Part shown: positions 10,207-22,463 of the stretch, in pieces | Position numbering within the stretch: the first letter of the stretch is position 1 | Layout of the letters: each line of letters begins with the position of its first letter | NCBI GenBank assembly: GCA_039707655.1 | Contig: CM077676.1 | Span: forward strand, 375,662,114 to 375,726,113 | Direction: 5' to 3' | DNA length: 64,000 nucleotides | Origin: Elymus sibiricus | Lineage: Eukaryota > Streptophyta > Magnoliopsida > Poales > Poaceae | Made by a program: the position numbers and the translations under genes | Notes under the pieces: generated by a model | Database searches by the model: none | Seen by the model: the letters and a program-made list of their open reading frames with translations, nothing else | Told to the model about the DNA's origin: nothing

Positions 10207-11758
10207 TGATACGTCTCCAACGTATCTATTTTTTTTGATTGTTCCATGCTATTATAGTATCAACCATGGATGTTTTTATATGCAACTATATATCATTTTT
10301 TGGGACTAACCTATTAACCTATTGCCTAGTGCTAGTTGCTGTTTTCTGCTTGTTTTTGGCTTTTCAGAGAATCTGTACCAAACGAAGTCCAAATGCCACG
10401 AAACTTTTTGGAGATTTTTTTCTGGACAAAAGAGACCTTGGAAGCTTTGGGAGGAGGCCAGAAGCCTCACGGAGGCTTCACAAGGCAACAGGGCGCGCCC
10501 CAGGGGGGCGCGCCGTGTTGCCTTGTGGGGCCCACGTGACTCCGTTTGACCTAATTCCACTTTTATAAATTCACAAAAATTGGGAAACCATCAGAGAGCC
10601 AGAAGAGAAAACCTTTCTGCCGCCGCAAGCCTCTGTTCTTCCACGATCCCATCTGGAGGCCTTTTCTGGTACTCTGTCAGAGGGGGAATCGATCACGGAG
10701 GGCTTCTACATCAACCTTGCTGCCCTTCCGATGATGTGTGAGTAGTTTACCACAGACCTACGGGTCCATAGCAAGTAGCTAGATGGCTTCTTCTCTCTCT
10801 TTGATCTTCAATACCATGTTCTCCTTGATGTTCTTGGAGTTCTATCCGATGTAATCTTCTTTTGCGGTGTATTTGTTGGGATCCGATGAATTGTGAGTTT
10901 ATGATTAAATTATTCATGAGAAATATTTGAGTCTTCTCTGAACTCTTTTATGCATGATTAAATATAGCTTTGTATTTCTCTCCGATCTATCGATTTGGTT
11001 TGGCCTACTAGATTGATTTATCTTGCAATGGGAGAGGTGCTTTGTGATGGGTTCAATCTTGCGGTGCTCAATCCCAGTGATAGAAGGGGACATGACACGT
11101 ATTTGTATTGTTGCCATTAAGGATAAAAAGATGGGGTTTATTCATATTGCTTGAATTTGCTTCTCTACATCATGTCATCTTTCTTAAAGCGTTACTCTAT
11201 TTTTATTAACTTAATACTCTAGATGCATGCTGGATAGCAGTCGATGAGTGGAGTAATAGTAGTAGATGCAGGCAGGAGTCGGTCTACTTGTCTCGGACGT
11301 GATGCCTATATACATGGTCATTGCCATGAATCCGTCATAATTATTTGCTTTTCTATCAATTGCCCAAAAGTAATTTGTTTACCCACCGTATGTTTCTGCG
11401 CTCGAGAGAGAAGCCTCTATTGAAAACTATGGCCCCCGGGTCTATCTTTATCATATAAAAAACCTAAAAATACCTTGCTACAATTTATTTACTTTTATTT
11501 TAATTAGTATTTTAGTTTACCTATTTATCTCTAGCAGACTTAATCCTTGCAAGTAACCGCTAAGAAGATTGACAACCCTCTTATTCGCGTTGGGTGCAAG
11601 TGTTTGCTTTTCTGTGTGTAGGTGATGTTCACAGGATTTTGCTTGGTTCTCCTACTGGATTGATAACCTTGGTTCTTAACTGAGGGAAATACTTATCTCT
11701 ACTGTACTGCATCATCGTCTCCTCTTCGGGGAAATACCAACGCAGACTACAAGTAGCA
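10207..11758 (+). repeat. 3' LTR of A'
   Basis: 1552 bp, TGATACG to AGTAGCA, clearly more diverged from the A1 LTRs than those are from each other. The U5 hairpin is at 11561-11583. No primer site follows, so this is the outer right end. The flank is CTTAT. Confidence 0.88.
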
Positions 11759-11759
11759 C

Positions 11760-12705
11760 TTATCCTCTGATTTTCACCAGTCCTTACTCACCGTGACAAA
11801 CACCCTAGAGAAGACCAAAGCTGCATTTGAAGAAGAGAAAGCCGGCTTGGTAAAACGTGTTGAAGAGTCCAAGTCAAAGCTCAAGCCAGTGACTCAAGAA
11901 CTACACACGCTCGAGGGCCATATTAGCAAAATGGCTTTAGCTATCTTTGGTAAGTTCGAAACTTCTTAAATTATAAACCATCCAATATACCCGGGTCACT
12001 AATTTCATTACTGCGTAACAGGCAAAAGACAGCACAACGCTGTGGAGCAACCTCTGGTGAAATTGAAGGCCGTGTATACCTTCTTGGAGCAGCTGTATGT
12101 AGGCGGCTCGCGCTGCATCATGGCAGTGAAGAATACCAAGGCACCGCCCCAACATATCGTGGATATGCTGAAGGAGCTATCTGTTGTGCCCTAATGATTC
12201 TAGGAATGGAAAAGAGCGGCTTACCGTCAAGGAGCCCTGACTGCCCTTTCTCGTGCCAAGGCGTATGCGCTAGAAATGGTTCCGGCTCAAGTAGCAGACG
12301 GGTTTCCTGAGTTCAACATTGATGACACACCGTTCACCAAGAAGGATTATCTGCGGTGCATAACAGACCCGGGTTGCAGCGACGACACTTGCGGAAGAGT
12401 TGGACATCACTAAGTACCAAGCCAGCTACTATGAAGCCGACGAACGCATAGATCCGCCCAACCCGCAGCCTGTTGATCTGACACATCCTCGTAAGCAAAC
12501 CTTTGCCCCTGATGTGAACCCTACTACTGTGATGACGTCAGATGCGGTATTTGAAGCTTTGCAATCCATTCAGTGGCTGGCGGGCGAGACCCCAATTCCA
12601 GAAGTAGAGGAGGCGGCTCCTGACGATCGCGAAGAGCCGACACGTGGCGACCCGTCAGCGTCTGGCACGAACATCAACCTGGAGGGTCAAACTGCCGGCT
12701 CATAG
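11760..12705 (+). pseudogene. Antisense extra ORF remnant of the Tat-lineage element
   Basis: The frame begins around SDFHQSLLTV and runs through a charged, probably coiled-coil stretch (KAAFEEEKAGLVKRVEES). A candidate 72-bp intron at 11950-12021 starts GTAAGT and ends ACAG, and splicing keeps the frame (IFG to GKRQ). The next exon holds LEQLYVGGSRCIMAV and then a stop near 12190. Later pieces need frame changes: an alanine-rich stretch about 12237-12412, then an acidic C-terminus ending LEGQTAGS at 12705. The 3' end of an exon-rich reading frame therefore survives, with frameshifts. Its function is unknown; similar ORFs in Tat elements are described but uncharacterised. It lies opposite to pol, with about 0.9 kb between their 3' ends. 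Confidence 0.6.
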
Positions 12706-13606
12706 CCGTGCATACTTTGATGCAACAAAAAAGACTTGATTGAATTTAGCCCTTTTATGGCGTTGTAATAGCTAGTAGAAAAAACTTCTGTAATCTGTCA
12801 ATGCCTTCGTGCATTTGAGTAGTCCTGAACCTTTGAATCTGTGATATTTATCAACAGCACTGAGTGCGCATATTTGCTCAACTCAATTGTATGATCTGGA
12901 ATCCATAGCCATGGTTGCATAGATAACCCGGCAAAATATGTAACTTTGAGGAATTTCAAAGTGCTGTAGTATGCTGCAAAGCAGCGGGTTGATATTTCAT
13001 GGCCGGGTCAAACTTGTGACCCGACAGACAAACAAGCAATTTTAACACCTGCAAAAATGCACAGATATAGATATATCCAAATATGAAATAATAAACTTGT
13101 ATAAAAAGATAGAATAAGCCGGCTTTCGAAGCACGACATAAAGACTAGCTTTCGAGGTTCGAGTCTAATTTGCTTCTGTGAAGTAGGCTTTTTAGCCTCC
13201 TTTGGTTTCCTAGCTCTCTGAAAGCCGGCTCTCACGTGACTTAACCGGTGTTTTAACTTTGATGAGTCCAGGGTCACCTCTGTGATTGACTCATCAGGCG
13301 TTCACCGGGTCACCTTTTCGGAGTAGCATCTTGCTAATAGGCAGGTATAACCATGTATATAATGGCATATGCCAGGTTAAGAGGGATGTTAAAAGCTAAA
13401 CTCGATGAGTTGGAAGCCCCCAAGTAACCAATGATCAAAGAATAAAGACTCAACACACAATTTGAGGCGAAACGATGAACCCTCTTATACAGAGATGCCG
13501 ACTTTATTTCATTGATCATAATATGTATATACATGACGAAGGTATGTACAGAAGATATTACCAAGTCTGTGACTTAGGTATAATATGGCCGGAGATGTGC
13601 GATATT
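12706..13606. other. Non-coding spacer between the antisense ORF and pol
   Basis: AT-rich sequence without an open frame of note. It contains several CCGGGTCA-like words (around 13003, 13304). It would hold the 3' ends of two convergent transcripts. Confidence 0.6.
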
Positions 13607-14731
13607 CTAGGGTTGGCTGCCCTCCTCCTCAGAGGTACGTGACTTATTTGCCTCACGTATGTCAACAAGGTAATATGACCCGTTGTTGAGATTGTTGCTG
13701 ATGACGAAGGGTCCTTCCCAAGGAGGCGAAAGCTTATGCATGCCTATCTGGTCTTGTATCAGACGGAGCACTAAGTCACCTTCCTGAAAGGTACAACTTT
13801 GAACTCTACGGCTGTGATAGTGACGTAGGTCATGTTGATATAGGGCAGATATGTACGCGGCAAGTTCGCGTTCCTCTTCCAGAGCATCAAGAGCATCTTG
13901 GCGAGCTTGTTTATTATCAGCCTCCACATAAGCTATGATTCGGGGAGAGTCATGACGAATATCACTTGGAAGTACAGCTTCTGCACCATAGAACAAGAAA
14001 AACGGCGTATAGCCTGTCGACCTATTGGGAGTAGTCCGTATGCTCCAAAGTACTGCAGATAACTCTTCTTCCCAGCAACCAGGCGTGCGTTGTAGAGGCA
14101 CCATGAGCCTTGGTTTTATTCCACGCAGCAGTTCCTGATTAGCTCGTTCCACCTGTCCATTGGACTGAGGATGTGCGACAGATGTTAAGTCAAGTCGGAT
14201 AAGTTCCTGTTGATAGAACTGCTTCATGACTCCCTTGGAAAGATTGGTTCCGTTGTCTGTAATGATGCTATGTGGATAGCCAAAATGATAGATCAACTTT
14301 TTCAGGAATTTGACAGCCGTAGCAGCATCACAACGGCTGACTGGTTCTGCTTCAACCCACTTGGTGAATTTTTCAACGGCAACCAACAAGTGAGTATGTT
14401 TATTCTTGTATCTCTTGAAGGGTCTGACCATATCAAGCCCCCAGACAGCAAATGGCCAAGTTATTGGAATCATCCGCAACTCTTGAGCCGACACATGTGC
14501 TTGACAAGCAAACTTCTGACAACCATCACACTTGCAAACAATCTTCTCTGCAGCTGCGTGAGCTGTAAGCCAGTAAAAACCGTGTTGGAAAGCCTTTGGC
14601 AACCAGAGACCGTGAGCCAGTGTGATGTCCACAATCACCTGAATGTAACTCATTAAGGATTTCTTAGCCTTCCTTAGGGTAAACACAGCGTTGAAAAATG
14701 CCTGTGACACTTCGTCTGTGTAACTCGCCAT
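13607..14731 (-). pseudogene. Integrase C-terminal part of Tat-lineage pol
   Basis: 374 codons without a stop. The N-terminus to about residue 60 is abnormal: only the CDGC pair of the HHCC zinc motif is clear (CKCDGCQKFA). The catalytic core follows, with WGLDMV (first Asp), SIITDNGTN (second Asp) and NGQVERANQE (Glu), then the usual tail YYHSRRVQS...GDLVLR and GPFVISN, the end of a gypsy integrase. It ends with a normal stop. RT and RNase H would lie further right but were removed where the A'' LTR begins at 14781. Similarity is to the Tat/RIRE2 group rather than Athila or chromoviruses. It cannot act alone. Confidence 0.82.
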
Positions 14732-14780
14732 TGACGATGGTCATGGATTTGGACCTCCTGATGATCTGTCGAGCGATGAT

Positions 14781-16037
14781 TGCTACTTGTAGACTGCGTT
14801 GGTATTTCCCTGAAGAGGAGAGGATGATGTAGTATAGTAGAGATAAGTATTTCCCTCAGTTAAGAACCAAGGTTATCAATCCAGTAGGAGAACCAAGCAA
14901 AATTCCGTTAAGCGAACCTGCACACACAAAAGCAAACACTTGCACCCAATGCAAATAAGAGGGTTGTCAATCCTCTTTGCGGTTATTTGCAAGGATTAAT
15001 TCTGATAGTGATAAATAGATAAACTAAAATACTAAATAAAATAAATGTAAATAAATTGCAGCAAGGTATTTTTAGGTTTTTTATATATGATAAACTGTTG
15101 GGCAATTGATAGAAAAGCAAATAATTATGACGGATTCATGGCAATGATCATGTATATAGGCATCACGTCCGAGACAAGTAGACCGACTCCTGCCTGCATC
15201 TACTACTATTACTCCACCCATCGATCGCTATCCAGCATGCTTCTAGGGTATTAAGTATGAAACAGAGTAACGCCTTAAGCAAGATGACATGATGTAGACA
15301 AAGTAAACTCAAGCAATATGATTAAACCCCATATTTTTATCCTTAATAGCAACAACACAAATATGTGTCATGTCCCCTTCTTTCACTGGGATTGAGCACC
15401 GCAATATTGAACCCATCACAAAGCACCTCTCCCATTGCAAGATAAATCAATCTAGTAGGCCAAACCAAATCGATTGATCGGAGAGAAATACAAAGCTATA
15501 ATAATCATGCATAAAAGAGTTCAGAGAAGACTCAAATATTTCTCATGAATAATTTGATCATAAACTCACAATTCATCGGATCCCTACAAACACACCGCAA
15601 AAGAAGATTACATCGGATAGAACTCCAAGAACATCGAGGAGAACATGGTATTGAAGATCAAAGAGAGAGAAGAAGCCATCTAGCTACTAGCTATGGACTC
15701 GTAGGTCTATGGTAAACTACTCACACATCATCAGAAGGGCAGCAAGGTTGATGAAGAAGCCCTCCGTGATCGAGTCCCCCTCCGGCAGAGTACCGGAAAA
15801 GGCCTCCAGATGGGATCGTGGAAGAACAGAGGCTTGCGGCGGTGGAAAGGTTTTCTCCTCTGTCTCTCTGGTATATTGGGAATATTTGGGAATTTATAGC
15901 ATTGGAATTAGGTCAGGAGGGGCTACGAGGGGCCCACAAGCCTGGGGGGTGCGCCCTACCCCCTAGGCGTGCCCTCCAGGCTTGTCGCCTCCTCGTGGCT
16001 CTTCTGGTCTTCTCCCGAAGCTTCGTGGGTCTCTTCT
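14781..16037 (-). repeat. A''-type LTR, first part (interrupted by family B)
   Basis: Starts TGCTACTTG, the reverse of an A-type LTR end, and runs toward its U3. At 16037 it stops at the family B LTR and resumes at 50468. The U5 hairpin lies at 14957-14977. The left flank is Tat sequence, not a primer site, so this is the outer edge of the 3' LTR. Confidence 0.88.
16033..16037. repeat. Target duplication of family B, left copy
   Basis: CTTCT directly precedes the LTR start TGTAACACC. The same five bases follow the element at 50468-50472. Confidence 0.85.
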
Positions 16038-16945
16038 TGTAACACCACCCAGTGTCATGCTACAGTGACCTCACACTAATGATGCCATGTCATCTTGCCT
16101 TTCCATGCCAAATAGCCACTTGTCCAAAATCGAGTTCAAATTCCATTTGAAATGCAAGTCAAATAATTACTTCTTTAGATAATTAAAAAATATAGTTCAT
16201 AATATTGCAAACAATCCCAAAGCAATTATAAAAACAAAACCAACATTATTTGAATTTCCAAACTGACCCTAGCAACCAAAACAGTGGACCAGCAGCAGTT
16301 GTTTTTGCCTTTTCAATTTCTAAAAATGTTTAAACAATTCCAATTGGCCCCAAACTTTTTGTGCAACCTAAAAATATTGCGCTTGAATTATGTGCCAAGT
16401 TTCACTTTTAACAAAAATCATTTGGATCAAAAATAAAATAGAAACAGAACAGAAAATGCTAAACAACAAATAAAAAATAAAAAGAGGGACCTAGCTACTG
16501 GTGGACTGGGCCTTAGGTCAATAGTGCGAGGCCCAGCCCACCCGCACCTCTCCTTCTACCTCCAGCCTCCGTGTTGGCCGCCCAGCGTGCCCACGCCATG
16601 GCCCCCCCTGCGCTACGCTCGGCAGCAGCCGCTACAGGGGCTCACCCGAGGGGATAAGGCCTCGTCCCCAATCTCCCTTCGAACCCTAGCTCCTCTCCTT
16701 TCCCCACCCTTGCTCCTTCTCCTCTGTCCAAGCTCACCCGAGCGCGGCCGTCTCCCTGCCATCGTCGTCCCCGTGGCTAGCTGCATCCCCGCGCTACGCC
16801 ACCAGGCCCCGAAGCTTCCTCGTCGTCGCCTTCGTCGAACCCAAGCAGCAGGTCAAGCCAGGAAGCGTCGAATCGACGCCATCGAGCCGATCCCCTCCTT
16901 TGCACTGTCGCGCGCCCTCGCTCATGTGCCCCACTCCGACCATCT
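16038..16945 (+). repeat. Family B 5' LTR, part 1
   Basis: An AT-rich start is followed from about 16520 by a GC-rich, gene-like stretch (open frames such as 16524-16964 run through it). It matches 39168-40070. ORFs here continue into inserted family E sequence and are not genes. Confidence 0.88.
16941..16945. repeat. Target duplication of family E, left copy
   Basis: CATCT. The uninterrupted family B sequence at 40068-40080 has a single CATCT at this point. Confidence 0.92.
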
Positions 16946-18457
16946 TGATAACCCAAAAGTGTAGGGGATCAATTGTAGCTTTTTTGATAAATAAGAGTGT
17001 CGAACCCAACGAGGAGCTAAAGGTAGAATTAATATTCCCTTCAAGTTCTATCGACCACCGATACAACTCTACGCGCACTTAACATTCGCTTTACCTAGAA
17101 CAAGTATGAAACTATTTTGTAGGTGATAGGATAGGTTTGCAAGAATAAAACTAGAAGTACTTTGCGAGAATAAAACTATGAGTAATTTGCAAGATAATAA
17201 AAGTTAGTTGTTTAGTAGAAAGCTTTTGTAACACAAGAGAATGATTTGTTCCTAGGCAATCGATAACTAGACCGGTAATCATTGTTGCAATTTTATATGA
17301 GGGAGAGGCATGAGCTAACATACTTTCCGTACTTGGATAATATGCACTTATGATTGGAACTCTAGCAAGCATCCGCAACTACCAAAGATCATTAAGGTAA
17401 AACCCAACCATAGCATTAAGTATCAAGTCCTCTTTACTGCCATACGCAACAACCCCCTTACTCGGGTGTAAGCTTCTGTCACTCTAGCCGCCCACCATAA
17501 GAGAATTATGAACGTATTGCAAACCCTATAGCGGGAATCCCCCATGTGTGTGCGGCATGGAAGGCACCATAGGACAGCACCAAAATAAAACGTACAACTC
17601 AAACCAATCACGATCATCAATCAACCCATAGGACAAAAAGAATCTACTCAAACATCATAGGATGGCCACAAATCATTGGATAATAATATGTAGCATTAAG
17701 CACCATGTTTAATTGGAGAATTATAGCGGGAAAAGAGAGGTTACACCGCTGCATAGAGGGAGAGAGAGTTGGTGTTGACGGCGGCAAAGTTGTTGGTGTA
17801 GATCGCCGTCACGTTGGTTGCCCCGGCGGCGCTCCGACACCACCAGGAGAGAGGGGGAGAGAGCGCCCCTCCTTCTTCTTCTTGCTTGGCCTCCCCCCTA
17901 GATGGGAGGAGGTTTTCCCCTCTTGTCCTTGGCCTCTATGGCACCCAGAGGGGCGGGAGCCCCTCCGAGATTGGATCTCTCTCTCTGTTCTCTTCTGTTT
18001 CGCGTTCCTGTTTTCTGGCCGTTCACCGTTTCTTAAATTCCCGGAGATCCGTAACTCTGATTGCACTGAAATTTTAACACGATTTTTTTCCGGATATTAT
18101 CTTACTTGTACACAGAGAATAGCACCAACCGACCTACGAGGGCCTCACGAGGCACCACGGCGCGCCTGGCCCCCCCTGGCGCGCCCTGGTGCCTTGTGGG
18201 GCCCACGAGCACCGCCTTGCGTTGATTCCACCTCCCAAAAATAACATATATTCCAAAATAATTCTCCGTAAAATTTTATTGCATTTGGACTTCGTTTGAT
18301 ATGGATTTTCTGTGAAACAAAAAACAGGAACTGGCACTGGGCACTAGATCAATATGTTAGTCCCAAAAATAATATAAAATGTTGCCAAAAGTATGTGAAA
18401 GTGGTAGAATATTGGCATGAAACAATCAAAAATTATAGATACGAAGGAGACGTATCA
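16946..18457 (-). repeat. Family E 3' LTR
   Basis: 1512 bp. On the - strand it starts TGATACGTCTCC and ends GTTATCA. It contains a GC-rich block at about 17800-18200 and an A-like U3 head. Confidence 0.92.
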
Positions 18458-18479
18458 GCATCCCCAAGCTTAATTCCTG
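18458..18479 (-). other. Family E polypurine tract
   Basis: The + strand reads GCATCCCCAAGCTTAATT, the reverse of the family A tract. Confidence 0.8.
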
Positions 18480-20996
18480 CTCGTCCTTGAGTAGGTAAAT
18501 GATAAAAAAGATAATTTTTTATGTGGAATGCCACCTAGCATAATCTTGATTATATAGTTTAATCATGGCATGAATATTAAGACACGAGTGAGTCAAAGCA
18601 ATAGTCCATAATTTGATATAAAGACATCAATACTCAAGCATACTAACAAGCAACCATGTCTTTCAAAATATCAACGCTAAAGAAAGTTATCCCTAGCCCA
18701 TTATGCTCAGTCATTGATCCATTCATGAAACACACTCAACATTAACTACACCCAATGCACAAGTATGACAATAGTGCTCTCCAGTTGGTGCTTTATAAGA
18801 GAAGATGGAGACTCAATAAAAATAAAAATTGCATAAAAGTAAAATAGATAGGCCCTTCGCAGAGGGAAACAGAGATTTGCAGAGGTGCCAGAGCTCAAAT
18901 CTTAAATTAGAGAGATAAAATTATTTTGAGAGGCATGCTTTTCCTGTCAACAAAAATGACCAAGAATTCCCAATATTTTCCATGCTAGACACATCATAGG
19001 CGGTTCCCAAATAGAAAATAAAGTTTGTTTCCTTTCCCCCATTCTTTCACAATCCATGGCTAGTCGTATCCATGGGTGCCCTCCATACCAACACTTTCCA
19101 AGGAATTTTGTTGTTATTAATTTTTGATTCATTGTGGGACTGGGCATCTCTATTACTAGTCATTCTCTCGTGCAATGACAAGTGAATAAACACTCATCGT
19201 GAGAATAACACACCTAGCATGGAAAATATTGGCCACCCCTTGCCGCTTCATGAGCGTTACGGGCACACAAAATGGAAAATTATTTTGAAAAATTAGAGTT
19301 GGCACATGCAAATTTACTTGGAACGGCATGGAAATACCGCATATAGGTAGATATGGTGGACTCATTTGGCACAACTTGGGTTTAAGGAGTTTGGATGCAC
19401 AAGCAGTATTCCCACTTAGTACAAATGAAGGCTAGCAAATAGACTGAGAAGCAACCAACCAGAAAACGAAAACGGTCATAAACATGCATTGAGAATAACT
19501 AACACTGAATAATGCACCATAAGTAGGATATAACTTCGTTGCATAACTATTGACTTTACGTGCATGCATAGGGAATCACAAACCTTAACACCAATATTCT
19601 TACTAAATCACAATTACTCACTAGCATAACTCACATATTATCATCTTCATATCGCAAAACTATTGCAAGGAATCAAACATATCATATTCAGAGATCTACA
19701 AGGTTTATGTAGGATTTTCTGACTAACCATGTGAATGATCAATTCCTGTTGACTCTCTAAATAGATATAAGTGAAGCAAGAGAGTTTAATTCTTTCTACA
19801 AAAGACCATGCTCTAATAAATATAAGTGAAGCAAAAGAGAATTCTACAAATAACGGTTTTCTATATGAAGAGAAACAGGCATCCAAACTTCAAATGATAT
19901 AAGTGAAGCACATGAAGCATTCTATAAAGCCATACTCAAAAGATATAAGTGAAGTGCATGAAGCATTCTATAAATCAACCAAGGACTATCTCATACCAGC
20001 GTGGTGCATTATTAAAAGAAAAATAAAAGGCACATGACGCTCCAAGAATTTACGCATATCATGTGAACAAAACAAAAACTGAGACATACCGATAATTGTT
20101 GAATAAAGATGGGATGCCTTCCGGGGCATCCCCAAGCTTAAACGCTTGAGTCTCCTTGAATATTTACTTGGGGTGCCTTGGGCATCCCCAAGATTGATCT
20201 CTTGCCTCTCCTCATTCTTCTCATATCAATACCTCCTCGATCTTTGAATGCTTCATCCACACAAAACTTAACAAAACCTTCATGAGATCCGTTAGTATAA
20301 TAAAGCAAATCACTACTTTAAGTACTGTTGCAAACCCATTCATATTTTATTTTTGCAATATAAATACTGTATTCTAACTTCTCCATGGCTTATACCTTCC
20401 GATAAATCCATAGTTTCATCAAAACAAGCAAAACAATGCATCAAAAACAGAATCTGTGAAAAACAGAACAGTCTGTAGTAATCTGAACATTGACCATACT
20501 TCTGTAACTCAAAAAATTCTGAAAAATTAGGAAAAAAATAACAAATTTGCATATAAGTACTGTTTAAAAATTTCAGAATTTTGGCATGTTCCAGTAAAAA
20601 ATGTAAATTCACGCACTACAGAAAAAGTTTCTGTTTTTGCACCGCACACACCAAACAAGCAGTTTAAACATCCTAATGGTAAATCTTGGCACATTATTTT
20701 TATAATACAATGGATTTGTACAAGGGGATAATTAGTTTTGTTGAAAAGTTTTTGTAATTCAAGATTCACAAAGTTTCCATGGGCATGAACAAAGTTCAAG
20801 GAGCTCCCCCACTTCAACGGTGCTCGTCTTTCTTACTTTCACTTTCCTTTTTGAAAAGTTTTAGGTTCCCCTCTATATTATTTTTGTTTTTAAACTTTTT
20901 TAAAAGCAAAAAATGGAATAAAATGACTCTCTAAAACTTCTGGGTTGTCTCCCGGGCAGCGCTTTCTTTAAAGCCATTAAGCTAGGCATAAAGTGC
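18480..20996 (-). other. Non-coding interior of family E
   Basis: Largely homologous to the 3' interior of family A (compare 4700-5790). It holds stem-loops at 19752-19917 and a short dyad near 20945-20965, next to the ORF end. I see no gene in it. Confidence 0.75.
19752..19917 (-). repeat. Family E stem-loop array
   Basis: The + strand carries ATAAGTGAAGC loops between pairing arms: ACTCTCT/AGAGAGT (19752-19785), CTCT/AGAG (19811-19839) and CTTCA/TGAAG (19888-19917). A fourth unit near 19940 pairs poorly. Arms differ from family A while the loop is kept. Confidence 0.65.
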
Positions 20997-22343
20997 TCAT
21001 GTAACCGATCCACCCGGATCCCAAGGTATATCAAAGCCAATTTTAATTAACAATGATTTGTAATTTAGTAGTGAGCACAAAGCAACATATATCATGCAAT
21101 GATGAAGTCTAACTCTCTTCCTATGCATCGGCATGTCATAAAAGAACAATCCATGCACATCAAGTAAAGGCCAATGCATAGTATAAACAGTTTCTTGCAA
21201 TTTTATCGTATTGGAAACATAGAGAGGTGGAATTATAGTTCCTCTCTCATAATAATTGCAAGTAGGAGCAGCAAGCACATGCATATTATATCCATCAAAA
21301 TCATCATGTGTAGTAGTAAAACGCAACCCATCAATATAATCCTTAATAAGTGCAAACTTCTCGGATATAGTGTAGTTGGGAGAATTCAAAAAGATAATAG
21401 GACTATCATGTGTAGGTGCAATAGCAACAATTTCATTCTTAACATAAGGAATTATAGCAAGTTCATCTCCATAAGCATAATTCATATTGGCATCATGGCC
21501 ACAATCATAGCAAGCATCAATTTCATCAAAAGGGGATATTTCAAACGAATCCAAGGGAACATAGCAATTATCATAGCATTCATCCTTTGGTAAGTACGAA
21601 GGGAAGTTAAACAATGTATGAGTTGAAGAGTTACTCTCATCAGAAGGTGGGCACGGGTGATCAATCCGCTCTTCCTCCTTTTGTTGTTCGCTCTCCTCCT
21701 CATCTTTTTCATCTAATGAGCTCACAGTTTCAGCAATTTCTTCTTCCATAGTTTCCTACAAAATATTAGTCTCTTCTTGGACAGCGGAGGTGTCCTCAAT
21801 ATATTCTTTCACATAAGCATTAGAAGCATAGTTTTCATAGCAATATTTAAGTATGGAAAAATTTTCAGATTTGTAAAGAGTAGCATCACACTTTTCAATC
21901 AAAGAAGCAATTTCATATGCTCCCTTAAAAGCAACAAATTCTTCAATTTGTTCAATATCATAGTAATTATAAACACCCTTGGCATAAGAAGATAAGATTA
22001 CATTATCCTCAAACTCACATTGGTACTAAAGGTGTTTCTTAGGGTTTTCAGAACAACAAGTAAAATCATGTATTTCGCATAAATTCCAAGCATAGCAATG
22101 CATAGTATTAATATGATGCCATAAAAGTTTTCCTTTTTGAGATAAGCGGTGTCGCACAAAATGAGCATGCTCATTTAATGATTCTCCCTCAACTAAGCTA
22201 GTTGGGTTTTCAGCACGAGCACAAAGGGATCGAAGATGATCCAAATAGTAAGCTTCAGCAGTATAATAGATTTTGGGTGGTTCTTCACCCATTGGTTTAG
22301 CAGGTACAACTAATTTTTTTGGTATTTTACATTTCCTACCCAT
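20997..22343 (-). pseudogene. Unknown acidic ORF of family E, with two in-frame TAG codons
   Basis: From MGRKCKIPKKL at 22343 a single frame runs 448 codons to 20997, broken only by two TAG codons: one at about 22029-22031 after SENPKKHL, one just before METEEE-like sequence, at about 21753-21755. Codon phase is kept across both. The N-terminal third is basic and includes AEAYYLDHLRSLCARAE; the middle has an acidic run (EEESEQQKEEE). The C-terminal part contains CNYYERG and MPMHRKRVRL, also present in the family A ORF at 32133-33067. It sits just after the primer site, where gag is normally found, but I recognise no gag, protease or polymerase motif. Function is unknown. Both stops could be CAG to TAG decay. 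Confidence 0.65.
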
Positions 22344-22434
22344 AACTAAATATAGAAAACAAGAGCACAAAATAAAAACTACTTGGTGATAAAGCAAACA
22401 AGCACACACGAGAATATCAACCCCACACTAATGC

Positions 22435-22452
22435 TCCCCGGTAACGGCGCCA
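22435..22452 (-). other. Family E primer binding site, tRNA-Asp type
   Basis: The - strand TGGCGCCGTTACCGGGGA has one difference from the sites in A1. It lies 11 bases from the 5' LTR. Confidence 0.85.
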
Positions 22453-22463
22453 GAAAAAGGTCT

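Larger units (their letters stand above)
11759..14780 (-). mobile_element. Tat/Retand-lineage gypsy fragment
   Basis: A - strand integrase is followed, in element order, by non-coding sequence and an oppositely oriented gene remnant. Tat-lineage gypsy elements are known to carry an antisense extra ORF between pol and the 3' LTR (Retand and relatives), which fits. Both ends are cut by A-type LTRs, so no LTR of this element is present. Confidence 0.75.

Noticed and set aside
14210..14656. 148-codon + strand ORF
   Set aside because: It is the shadow of the - strand integrase at 13607-14731, which has clear catalytic motifs.
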